Assembly: GCF_900110655.1 (NCBI RefSeq)
Contig: NZ_FOEQ01000007.1
Location: 154,516 to 218,515, forward strand
Length of the DNA: 64,000 bases
Direction: 5' to 3'
From: Pseudomonas soli
GTDB lineage: Bacteria > Pseudomonadota > Gammaproteobacteria > Pseudomonadales > Pseudomonadaceae
Position numbers and translations under genes: made by a program. The notes under the pieces were generated by a model, which was not told the origin of the DNA, made no database searches, and saw only the letters and a list, made by a program, of their open reading frames with translations. This document shows positions 17,230-25,383 of the stretch, one piece after another; the stretch's first letter is position 1, and the number at the start of each line of letters is the position of its first letter.

Positions 17230-17290
17230 CGTCGCGGCTTGTCGTGGCGACGAACCGCGACGATGGGGCGCGCAGCGCCCCCAGTGGACT

Positions 17291-17854
17291 TCAGCGTCGG
17301 ACTGGACGCTTTTGCAGCTTGCGCTGCAAGGTACGCCGATGCATGCCCAGCGCCCGCGCCGTGGCAGAGATATTGCCCTCGTGCTCGGCTAGCACGCGCT
17401 GGATATGCTCCCACTGCAAGCGATCCACCGACATCGGGTTCTCTGGCACCAACGTGTCCAGGTCGGTATGCTCCGATAACAGTGCCGCCAGCACGTCATC
17501 GGCGTCGGCCGGTTTGCACAAATAGTTGCAGGCCCCGCGCTTGACCGCCTCGACCGCCGTGGCGATGCTCGAGTAACCGGTCAGGATCACCACGCGCATC
17601 TCCGGATCCAGCTCCAGCAGCTTGGGTAGCAAGACCAGCCCCGAGTCGCCCTCCATCTTCAGGTCCAGCGTGGCGTAGTCGGGCAGGTCCTGCTCGGCAA
17701 GCTTCAAGCCTTCCTCAGCGGAACCCGCAGTGCTCACACGGAAGCCACGACGCGACATCGCCCGGGCCATCACCCGGGTGAAGGTGGCGTCGTCATCCAC
17801 CAGCAGCAGGTGCGGCAGCTCTTCGCCTTCGACCTGGTTTTCTTCGCTCATCAT
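17291..17854 (-). CDS. roxR: Response regulator RoxR (RegA/ActR family)
   Basis: A 187-residue response regulator of the redox two-component system RoxSR, which adjusts terminal oxidases and respiration. The receiver domain has the acidic pocket VDDDA (19-23), phospho-acceptor D64 (ATLDLKMEG), the LTG threonine and KPAD lysine. A short linker leads to a Fis-type helix-turn-helix (GNISATARALGMHRRTLQRKL) at the C-terminus. Two adjacent ATG codons (17854, 17851) can start it; GGAG spacing fits the second. It overlaps the roxS stop, indicating coupled translation. Confidence 0.94.
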   Translation of the reverse strand: MMSEENQVEGEELPHLLLVDDDATFTRVMARAMSRRGFRVSTAGSAEEGLKLAEQDLPDYATLDLKMEGDSGLVLLPKLLELDPEMRVVILTGYSSIATAVEAVKRGACNYLCKPADADDVLAALLSEHTDLDTLVPENPMSVDRLQWEHIQRVLAEHEGNISATARALGMHRRTLQRKLQKRPVRR

Positions 17855-19107
17855 GCATCTCCTCGCTTGCCATGGGGCAGGCGCAATTCGGTCAGGGTGC
17901 CACCCTGCTCATGACTATAGAGTTTCACCGAACCGCCCGCACGCGTCACGCTGGCCTTGCTCAAGAACAGGCCAAGGCCGAAGCCTTTGCCCTTGGTGGT
18001 AATGAAAGGTTTGCCGATAGCCTCGGCGATGGCCGGCGGTACGCCGGGGCCATGGTCGCGGATGCTGATGACGATATCCTGGGCGTCCCAGTCCAGGCGC
18101 ACCTCCAGGTCGTCCGGGCAGGCATCGGCGGCATTGTTCAATAGGTTCAGCAGGGCCTGAGTCAGGTCTGGTGGCGGCGTCAGCCGCGGCACCACGCCAT
18201 CGCGCAGGCGCTGGAAGCGGTAGCTGGCTTCCGGGCGCATCAGGTGCCAGCGGTTGAGCGCCTCGTCGAGCCAGGCGGTGACATCCTGCTCGACGATCGC
18301 CAGGCGCCGGTTGGCCTCGGCGGCGCGCACCAGCTGCTGCAGGGTCTCCTTGCACAGCTTGACCTGGTCCTGAAGGATCTGCAGGTCTTCCTGCAACAGC
18401 GGGTCGGCGTGGTCCTGGCGCATTTCGTTGAGCAGCACGCTCATGGTCGCCAGCGGCGTGCCCAGTTCGTGGGCGGCGCCAGCGGCCTGGGTGGCCACGG
18501 CCAGCAACTGCTCGTCGCGCAGGCTTTCCTCGCGGCGCTCGGCACGCAGGTTCTCCTGACGGCGCAACTCCTCGGCCATGCGCGCGGCGAAGAAGGTGAT
18601 CACCCCTGCGGCCAGGGCGATGCTCAGCCACATGCCGTAGACCTGCATGGTGTCACGCGCCAGCGGCAGCGTTTCCAGCGGGTAGTACTGCACCAGCAAC
18701 AGGCTGTAGGCCACCAGGGCGATACCTGAAAGCACCAGCGAGTAGAGCCACGGCAAGGTCACCGCGGCGATGGCCAATGGCACCAGGTAATAGGAGACGA
18801 AGGGGTTGGTCGAGCCGCCCGAGTAATAAAGCAGGGCACTGTGGATCAGCAGGTCGCAGGCCAGCTGCAGGGCGTACTCGAGCTCGGTGACCGGCAGCGA
18901 CAGGCGCAGGCGCAGGGCGGTGAACGCGCACAGCAGCGACGACAGGGCCAGCGTGACTGCCAGCGAGAACCACGGCAGCGGCAGCAGCTCGGTCCAGTAG
19001 GCCACGCCTACCGAGCCCGCCTGGGCCGCCAGGACGAGGATGCGGATGAAGGTCAGGCGCCACAGGTTCTGGCGTGTGGCAGACAACGGATGTGCGACGG
19101 CGAGCAT
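17851..19107 (-). CDS. roxS: Redox sensor histidine kinase RoxS (RegB/PrrB family)
   Basis: A 418-residue inner-membrane kinase with six predicted membrane segments in residues 15-175. The fourth region carries GGSTNPF (97-103), the RegB-type quinone-binding motif. The dimerisation region has phospho-acceptor H213 in GAAHELGTPLATMS, followed by N-, G- and F-box ATP-binding motifs (LLNLLNNAADAC; DHGPGVP; GKGFGLGLFLSK). ATG 19107 has GGGAG upstream; a longer frame from 19203 adds 32 unlikely residues. It is translated just ahead of roxR. It probably senses the ubiquinone pool. Confidence 0.93.
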   Translation of the reverse strand: MLAVAHPLSATRQNLWRLTFIRILVLAAQAGSVGVAYWTELLPLPWFSLAVTLALSSLLCAFTALRLRLSLPVTELEYALQLACDLLIHSALLYYSGGSTNPFVSYYLVPLAIAAVTLPWLYSLVLSGIALVAYSLLLVQYYPLETLPLARDTMQVYGMWLSIALAAGVITFFAARMAEELRRQENLRAERREESLRDEQLLAVATQAAGAAHELGTPLATMSVLLNEMRQDHADPLLQEDLQILQDQVKLCKETLQQLVRAAEANRRLAIVEQDVTAWLDEALNRWHLMRPEASYRFQRLRDGVVPRLTPPPDLTQALLNLLNNAADACPDDLEVRLDWDAQDIVISIRDHGPGVPPAIAEAIGKPFITTKGKGFGLGLFLSKASVTRAGGSVKLYSHEQGGTLTELRLPHGKRGDA

Positions 19108-19308
19108 GAGCTCTCCCAATGAGTGCTCCAGGAAAATCGGCTGGAGTATACCGAAGCCGGGCGCTCCACTGCAGCGATGCGGCAAAGCGCCACACTTTGT
19201 CATAGATTCATGATGGCACTTTTGAACCCTCTACACTGTCACCGGTCTGATCGGCCATGCGTGGAACGGATCTGCTCATCCACGCCTTACCCTGCCAAGG
19301 AGCTCCAC

Positions 19309-20031
19309 ATGCACATTACCCGTCGCGGCGCCGCCGCCGTTGCCCTGTCCTGCGGCATGCTCGCCAGCCTGCCGGCCCTGGCGGCCGACGAGCCACGCTA
19401 CAACCAGGTGTCGCTGCGTGCCGAAGTCAGCAAGGAAGTGGCACGCGACCTGATGGTCGTGACGCTGTACAGCGAAGCGCAGAACACCGACCCGGGCAAG
19501 CTGGCCAAAGAGATCACCGAGACCATGAACAAGGCCGTGCAGCAGGCCCGCCAGGTCAAGGACGTGAAGATCAGCCAGGGCAGCCGCAACAGCTACCCGA
19601 TCTACGACACCAAGGGCCAGAAGATCACCGGCTGGCGCGAGCGCGCCGAACTGCGCCTGGAAAGCGCCGACTTCCCGGCCCTGTCCAAGCTCACCGGTGA
19701 CCTGCTGCAAGACCTGAAGATGGGCGGCATGGACTTCTCCATTGCCCCGGCCACACGCAAGTCCAATGAAGACGAGCTGCTCAAGGATGCCATCGCCGCG
19801 TTCAAGGCCCGCGCCCAGCTGGCCACCGATGCCTTGGGCGGCAAAGGCTACAAGGTGGTCAGCCTGAACCTCAACAGCAGCGGTTACCCACGCCCCTACC
19901 TGCGCAACGCACCGATGGCGATGATGGCCAAGGGCGCCGCCGATGAATCCGCGCCGACACCGGATATCGAAGCCGGAACCAGCGAAGTTAGCATGAGTGC
20001 CGACGGCCTGATCGAAGTCCAGGTGCCCTGA
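19309..20031 (+). CDS. Periplasmic SIMPL-domain (DUF541) protein
   Basis: A 240-residue secreted protein with a clear signal peptide (basic start MHITRRG, hydrophobic core, cleavage after LPALA-A near residue 26). The mature part has the SIMPL pattern: VSLRAEVSKEVARDLMVVTL, a central YPIYDTKGQKITGWRERAEL and VVSLNLNSSG. SIMPL proteins often form ring-shaped oligomers in the envelope; their role is unclear. ATG 19309 follows AAGGAG. It is divergent from roxS and followed by hairpins before the dipeptide locus, so it is probably its own transcript. Confidence 0.88.
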   Translation: MHITRRGAAAVALSCGMLASLPALAADEPRYNQVSLRAEVSKEVARDLMVVTLYSEAQNTDPGKLAKEITETMNKAVQQARQVKDVKISQGSRNSYPIYDTKGQKITGWRERAELRLESADFPALSKLTGDLLQDLKMGGMDFSIAPATRKSNEDELLKDAIAAFKARAQLATDALGGKGYKVVSLNLNSSGYPRPYLRNAPMAMMAKGAADESAPTPDIEAGTSEVSMSADGLIEVQVP

Positions 20032-20045
20032 CACACTCGACTGGA

Positions 20046-20075
20046 TGTCCGAGATGGTCAAAACCGTCTCGGACA
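20046..20075 (+). terminator. Hairpin after the SIMPL gene
   Basis: Inverted repeat TGTCCGAGA (20046-20054) / TCTCGGACA (20067-20075), extended inward by GGT/ACC. A second stem ACGCACC/GGTGCGT lies at 20095-20113. Together they insulate the dipeptide locus. Confidence 0.7.
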
Positions 20076-20195
20076 GCCGTTTCAGACCTTTCCTACGCAC
20101 CAAACGGGTGCGTCTGCTTGTCACATAAAGTGCGAAATATCCTGAAATTTTCGCCCTTTTCCCCCTCGCAAACGTTCAACATTCGCCAAAGTTAT

Positions 20196-20212
20196 ATGGA
20201 TGCGACATCCAT
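20196..20212. promoter_or_regulatory. Candidate operator upstream of the dipeptide locus
   Basis: Perfect 7-bp inverted repeat ATGGATG-CGA-CATCCAT within the 312-base gap, 131 bases before the first binding-protein start. Size and symmetry suit a dimeric repressor. No regulator gene is adjacent. Confidence 0.45.
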
Positions 20213-20343
20213 GTACGTCAGTACCACGTTTTTGGCGTCAACCATCCTGCTGAGTGTTGCATTGGGAATACCCCCTGCATAAGTATCCGCAGGTCGGCTC
20301 ACGAGGCCGCCTCAATTCGAAAAATGACAACAATGAGGCCACC

Positions 20344-21969
20344 ATGCTCAAACACGCAGTCATCCCGTTCCTGGTCAGTGCAGGCTTGCTAGCCGGCGCT
20401 CCATCCGCCCTCGCCGCGACCAACCTGGTGTTCTGCTCCGAAGGCAGCCCGGCCGGTTTCGACCCTGGCCAGTACACCACCGGGACCGACTTTGACGCCT
20501 CCGCCGAAACCATGTTCAACCGCCTGACTCAATTCGAGCGTGGCGGCACCGCAGTGATCCCGGGCCTGGCCACCAAGTGGGAAGTCTCCGACGACGGCAA
20601 GACGTACACCTTCCATCTGCGTGACGGCGTGAAGTTCCATACCACCGAGTACTTCAAGCCGACCCGTGCATTCAACGCCGACGACGTGCTCTTCACCTTC
20701 AACCGCATGCTCGACAAGAACCACCCCTTCCGCAAGGCCTACCCCACCGAGTTCCCTTACTTCACCGACATGGGCATGGACAAGAACATCGCCAAGGTCG
20801 AGAAGGTCGACGAGCACACTGTGAAGTTCACGCTCAACGACGTCGACGCCGCGTTCATCCAGAACCTGGCCATGAGCTTCGCCTCGATCCAGTCCGCCGA
20901 ATACGCCGACCAGTTGCTCAAGCAGGGCAAGGCTGCCGATATCAACCAGAAGCCCATCGGCACCGGCCCGTTCGTGTTCAGCAAGTACCAGAAGGACGCG
21001 CAGATCCGTTACAAGGGCAACAAGGACTACTGGAAGCCCGAGGACGTGAAGATCGACAACCTGATCTTCGCAATCAGCACCGACGCCTCGGTGCGCATGC
21101 AGAAACTCAAGAAGAACGAATGCCAGGTCACCCTGTTCCCGCGCCCGGCCGACATCGCACCGCTCAAACAGGATCCGAAGCTGAAGATGCCTGACCAGGC
21201 TGGCTTCAACCTCGGCTACATCGCCTACAACGTGATGGACAAGGTCAAGGGCAGCAACGAACCCAACCCACTGTCGCAGCTCAAGGTGCGCGAAGCGCTG
21301 GACATGGCGGTGAACAAGCCGCAGATCATCGAGTCAGTCTATCAAGGCGCCGGCCAGCTGGCGGTCAACGCCATGCCGCCGACGCAATGGTCCTACGACA
21401 CCACGATCAAGGACGCCAAGTACGACCCTGAAAAGGCGAAGCAGCTGCTCAAGGAAGCCGGCATCAAGGAAGGCACCGAGATCACCCTGTGGGCCATGCC
21501 GGTGCAGCGTCCGTACAACCCCAACGCCAAGCTGATGGCCGAGATGCTCCAGTCCGACTGGGCGAAGGTCGGCATCAAGGCCAAGATCGTCAGCTACGAG
21601 TGGGGCGAGTACATCAAGCGCTCCAAGGGCGGCGAGCAGGGCGCCATGCTGATTGGCTGGAGCGGCGACAATGGTGACCCGGACAACTGGCTGGGCACGC
21701 TCTATGGCTGCGATGCCATGGATGGCAACAACTTCTCCAAGTGGTGCTACAAGCCCTACGACGACCTGATCAAGCAAGCCAAGGCCACCCCCGACCAGGC
21801 CAAACGCACCCAGCTGTACAAGCAGGCGCAACACATCCTCAAGGAACAGGTGCCGATCACCCCGATCGCCCACTCCACCGTGTATCAGCCCATGAGCGCG
21901 AAAGTGAAGGACTTCAAGATCAGCCCCTTCGGCCTGAACTCCTTCTACGGAGTCAGCGTGGACAAGTAA
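20344..21969 (+). CDS. dppA: Dipeptide ABC transporter substrate-binding protein (first of three)
   Basis: A 541-residue periplasmic binding protein of the peptide/nickel (family 5) group. It has a signal peptide ending in ALA-A near residue 24, the start TNLVFCSEGSPAGFDPGQYT, the family signature region (TKWEVSDDGKTYTFHLRDGVKFH) and the C-terminal region PITPIAHSTVYQPMS. Closely related to the next gene and more distantly to the third. P. aeruginosa has several DppA paralogues with different peptide preferences, so this copy may have its own. ATG 20344 follows GAGG. A hairpin follows its stop. Confidence 0.93.
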   Translation: MLKHAVIPFLVSAGLLAGAPSALAATNLVFCSEGSPAGFDPGQYTTGTDFDASAETMFNRLTQFERGGTAVIPGLATKWEVSDDGKTYTFHLRDGVKFHTTEYFKPTRAFNADDVLFTFNRMLDKNHPFRKAYPTEFPYFTDMGMDKNIAKVEKVDEHTVKFTLNDVDAAFIQNLAMSFASIQSAEYADQLLKQGKAADINQKPIGTGPFVFSKYQKDAQIRYKGNKDYWKPEDVKIDNLIFAISTDASVRMQKLKKNECQVTLFPRPADIAPLKQDPKLKMPDQAGFNLGYIAYNVMDKVKGSNEPNPLSQLKVREALDMAVNKPQIIESVYQGAGQLAVNAMPPTQWSYDTTIKDAKYDPEKAKQLLKEAGIKEGTEITLWAMPVQRPYNPNAKLMAEMLQSDWAKVGIKAKIVSYEWGEYIKRSKGGEQGAMLIGWSGDNGDPDNWLGTLYGCDAMDGNNFSKWCYKPYDDLIKQAKATPDQAKRTQLYKQAQHILKEQVPITPIAHSTVYQPMSAKVKDFKISPFGLNSFYGVSVDK

Positions 21970-21983
21970 CGGTCGTGACCGCC

Positions 21984-22003
21984 CCGCCGGCCTTTGCCGG
22001 CGG
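21984..22003 (+). terminator. Intercistronic hairpin after first dppA
   Basis: 8-bp stem CCGCCGGC/GCCGGCGG with a CTTT loop, 14 bases after the stop. Probably attenuates or stabilises the upstream message. Confidence 0.65.
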
Positions 22004-22181
22004 AGCGGTGACATGATCGGGCGATACGCAGGGTTATTCCCTCGCATTCGCCAGAACGCTCCCGCCCTCAAATCAGTAGCGAACCCTGGTTCCCGCATTC
22101 TGGCGCGCCTATCGTCAGGACCGGGATGCAGCAGCCGCGTTTTGCCTGTCGCGGCCTGAAAACACAGACAAAGGATCTGCC

Positions 22182-23774
22182 ATGCGCCTTACCACACTGA
22201 GTTCCACCCTGCTTGCCCTCGGCTTGCTGAGCCAGGCTCCCGCGAGCCTCGCCAACAACCTGGTGTTCTGCTCCGAAGGCAGCCCGGCAGGTTTCGACAC
22301 CGCCCAGTACACCGCGGCCACCGACAACGACGCCGCCGAACCGATCTACAACCGCCTGGTCGAGTTCGAGCGCGGCGGCACTGCCGTGCAGCCGGGCCTG
22401 GCCACCGACTGGCAGGTGTCCGAGGACGGCCTGAAGTACACCTTCCACCTGCGACCCGCTGTGAAGTTCCATGGCAACAAGGACTTCAAGCCCAGCCGCG
22501 ACTTCAACGCCGACGACGTGCTGTTCACCTTCAACCGCATGCTCGACAAGGATCACCCCTTCCGCAAGGCCTACCCCACCGAGTTCCCGTACTTCATCAG
22601 CATGGGGCTGGACAAGAACATCGCCAAGGTCGAGAAGACCGACCCGCTGACCGTGGTCTTCACCCTCAACCAGGTCGACGCCGCGTTCCTGCAGAACATC
22701 GCCATGGCCTTCGCCTCGATCCTCTCCGCCGAGTACGCCGACCACCTGCTGGCCAGCGGCAAGGCCAGCGATATCAACCAGAAGCCGATCGGCACCGGTC
22801 CGTTCGTGTTCCAGCGCTACCAGAAGGATTCGCAGATCCGCTTCAAGGGCAACAAGGAATACTGGGCGCCGGACCGGGTGAAGATCGACAACCTGGTGTT
22901 CTCGATCAACGTCGACCCCTCGGTGCGCATCCAGAAGCTGCGCCGCAACGAATGCCAGATCACCCTGCACCCGCGCCCGGCCGACCTGCCCGCGCTCAAG
23001 GCAGACGGCAAGCTGCAGGTGATGACACAACCCGGTTTCAACCTTGGCTACATCGCCTACAACACCCAGCACCCACCCTTCGACCGGCTGGAGGTGCGCC
23101 AGGCCATGGACATGGCAGTGAACAAGCAGGCAATCATCCAGGCGGTCTACCAGGATGCCGGCCAGACCGCCGTCAACGCCATGCCGCCGACCCAATGGTC
23201 CTACGACAAATCGATCAAGGACGCCCCGTTCGACCCGGAAAAGGCCAAGCAACTGCTGAAGCAGGCCGGGGTCAAGGAAGGTACCGAGATCACCCTGTGG
23301 GCCATGCCGGTACAACGCCCCTACAACCCCAACGCCAAGCTCATGGCCGAAATGCTCCAGTCCGACTGGAGCAAGCTCGGCTTCAAGGTGCGCATCGTCA
23401 GCTACGAATGGGGTGAATACCTCAAGCGCATGAAGAACGGCGAGCATGACATCGCCCTGATCGGCTGGACCGGCGACAACGGTGATCCGGACAACTGGCT
23501 CGGCACCCTGTTCAGCTGCGACGCCATCGGCAGCAATAACTACTCCTTGTGGTGCGATTCGCAATACGACGCACTGGTGAAAAAAGCCAAGCAGGTCACC
23601 GACCGCGACCAGCGCACCAGCCTCTACGAACAAGCCCAGCAACGTCTCAAGCAACAGGTGCCGATTACCCCGGTTGCGCACTCCACGGTCAACCAGCCGC
23701 TGAGCATCAGCGTGAAAGACTTCAAGGTCAGCCCCTTCGGACGCAACGTTTTCTCCGGCGTCAGCATCGATTGA
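22182..23774 (+). CDS. dppA: Dipeptide ABC transporter substrate-binding protein (second of three)
   Basis: A 530-residue paralogue of the preceding gene with the same layout: signal peptide (MRLTTLSSTLLALGLLSQAP, cleavage near ASLA-N at residue 22), VFCSEGSPAGFDTAQYT, and many identical blocks (FNRMLDKDHPFRKAYPTEFPYF; NAMPPTQWSYD; GDNGDPDNWLGTLFSCDA). It clearly arose by tandem duplication. The start has AAAGGA upstream. A 212-base gap containing a hairpin separates it from its twin, so it may have its own promoter or processed message. Confidence 0.93.
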   Translation: MRLTTLSSTLLALGLLSQAPASLANNLVFCSEGSPAGFDTAQYTAATDNDAAEPIYNRLVEFERGGTAVQPGLATDWQVSEDGLKYTFHLRPAVKFHGNKDFKPSRDFNADDVLFTFNRMLDKDHPFRKAYPTEFPYFISMGLDKNIAKVEKTDPLTVVFTLNQVDAAFLQNIAMAFASILSAEYADHLLASGKASDINQKPIGTGPFVFQRYQKDSQIRFKGNKEYWAPDRVKIDNLVFSINVDPSVRIQKLRRNECQITLHPRPADLPALKADGKLQVMTQPGFNLGYIAYNTQHPPFDRLEVRQAMDMAVNKQAIIQAVYQDAGQTAVNAMPPTQWSYDKSIKDAPFDPEKAKQLLKQAGVKEGTEITLWAMPVQRPYNPNAKLMAEMLQSDWSKLGFKVRIVSYEWGEYLKRMKNGEHDIALIGWTGDNGDPDNWLGTLFSCDAIGSNNYSLWCDSQYDALVKKAKQVTDRDQRTSLYEQAQQRLKQQVPITPVAHSTVNQPLSISVKDFKVSPFGRNVFSGVSID

Positions 23775-23790
23775 CCCTGCAACGCCCGGC

Positions 23791-23811
23791 CGGGAGTGCG
23801 ACCCACTCCCG
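23791..23811 (+). terminator. Intercistronic hairpin after second dppA
   Basis: CGGGAGTG/CACTCCCG stem (8 bp) with a 5-base loop, 16 bases after the stop, before the porin gene. Confidence 0.55.
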
Positions 23812-23931
23812 CGACGGCGTGCAGCCCGGATTTGCCTGGCAACCCCCAGGCAGACACTGCAGTACCGCGTCACCGTGACAAGCCCGGCCCACAAGGTCGG
23901 GTGATAACTAGAAAAATATCAGGGAGCTTTC

Positions 23932-25311
23932 ATGTTGATTCGTACCACCACCACCGCACTGGCCTTGTCCGTCGGCGCCTTCTGCGCCCTCGCCCAGGCC
24001 GAACCCGCAAGCCAGGACTTCGTGCCGTTCGCGCTCAAGTCCAGCAGTGAACAGGCCGAGGCCAAAGGCTTCATCGATGGCCAGAGTCTGACCGGCAGCA
24101 CCCGCAACTGGTATGCCCGCGAACGCGCCACCCGCGCGCCGCTGTGGAAATACACCAAGGGCGACGGCACCCGCCACGACACCCACAGCCGCGACAACTG
24201 GGTGCAGGGCACCATCCTCAACTACAGCTCGGGCTTCACCGAAGGTACCGTGGGCTTCGCCGTCGAGGCCGCGGCCTACAATGCCATCGCCCTCGAGCAG
24301 GGCCGCGCCGCCGTGGCCGGCCCGAACAACCGCACCCTGACCCACAGCGACGGCGACCCGATCGGCCAGTGGAGCAAGATGGGCCTGGGCAATGTCAAGG
24401 CGCGCATCTCCAACACCACGCTGACCGTCGGTCGTCAATCGGTCGACACGCCGATGATCGCCTACATCGGTAACCGTGCCTTGCCATCGAGCTTCCAGGG
24501 CGCGTTCCTGCACAGCGCCGAGTTCGAGAACCTGTCGTTCGACGTGGGTACCTTCGACCGCGTTTCGCCGCGTACCGAGCAGAGCCTGAGCAAGTTCCGC
24601 AGCGAATACGGCAACGGCAGGGAAACCGACCGCGCCAGCACCGTCGGCATCAACTACCAGCCGCTCAAGAGCCTGACCACCAGCCTTTACGCCACCAAGG
24701 TCGAGGACTTCTGGAACCAGTACTACTTCGGCGCCAACCACGTGCTGGGCGACAGCGCGGTGCTGAGCCTGACCACCGGTCTTAACTACTACAAGACCGT
24801 GGACGAAGGCAGCAAGAAGATGGGCGAGATCGACAACGACACCTACAGCCTGTCGTTCGGCCTGACCCACCAGGCCCACACCCTCACCGCCTCCTGGCAG
24901 CAGGTCAACGGTAACGAGTACTTCGACTACCTGCACGAGACCAACGGCATCTACCTGGCCAACTCCCTGCTGTCGGACTTCAACGGCCCGAACGAGAAAT
25001 CCCTGCAGATCAGCTATGTGCTGAACATGGCGCCGTATGGCGTGCCGGGCCTGAAGTTCAACGTCTACAACGCCCGCGGCTGGGATATCGACGGTACCCA
25101 CTACAAGGGCACCGCCTATGACGTCCGCGGCCAGGACGGCGAGAACCACTACGAGTGGGGCATCGGCACCAGCTACGCGGTGCAGAGCGGCATGCTGAAG
25201 GACACCACCATCCGCGCCACCTATACCGCCCACCGTGCCAGCAAGGCGCAGAGCGACGGCAGTCTCGACGAGTTCCGCGTCGTCACCACCATTCCGTTCA
25301 ACATCCTCTGA
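23932..25311 (+). CDS. opdP: OprD-family outer-membrane porin (OpdP-like)
   Basis: A 459-residue outer-membrane beta-barrel with signal peptide (MLIRTTTTALALSVGAFCALAQA). The mature start DFVPFALKSSSEQAEAKGFIDGQSL and repeated amphipathic strands ending in aromatic residues are typical of OprD porins; a C-terminal TIPFNIL ends near the required aromatic/hydrophobic residue. Its position among dipeptide-binding genes matches P. aeruginosa OpdP, a glycine-glutamate dipeptide channel, so small-peptide uptake is the likely role. It would supply the adjacent periplasmic binding proteins. Confidence 0.9.
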   Translation: MLIRTTTTALALSVGAFCALAQAEPASQDFVPFALKSSSEQAEAKGFIDGQSLTGSTRNWYARERATRAPLWKYTKGDGTRHDTHSRDNWVQGTILNYSSGFTEGTVGFAVEAAAYNAIALEQGRAAVAGPNNRTLTHSDGDPIGQWSKMGLGNVKARISNTTLTVGRQSVDTPMIAYIGNRALPSSFQGAFLHSAEFENLSFDVGTFDRVSPRTEQSLSKFRSEYGNGRETDRASTVGINYQPLKSLTTSLYATKVEDFWNQYYFGANHVLGDSAVLSLTTGLNYYKTVDEGSKKMGEIDNDTYSLSFGLTHQAHTLTASWQQVNGNEYFDYLHETNGIYLANSLLSDFNGPNEKSLQISYVLNMAPYGVPGLKFNVYNARGWDIDGTHYKGTAYDVRGQDGENHYEWGIGTSYAVQSGMLKDTTIRATYTAHRASKAQSDGSLDEFRVVTTIPFNIL

Positions 25312-25318
25312 CCGTTGG

Positions 25319-25350
25319 CGCCACGGCCCGCCTCCCCACGGGCCGTGGCG
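25319..25350 (+). terminator. Intercistronic hairpin after the porin gene
   Basis: 12-bp GC-rich stem (CGCCACGGCCCG / CGGGCCGTGGCG) with an 8-base loop, 7 bases after the stop and about 30 bases before the third dppA start. Confidence 0.72.
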
Positions 25351-25383
25351 GCTACGCTGGAACTAGCACTGCAGGGAGGTTCC

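Noticed and set aside
22068..23894. Long open frame opposite the second dppA
   Set aside because: Antisense shadow of a well-supported binding-protein gene; similar frames lie opposite the other dppA copies.
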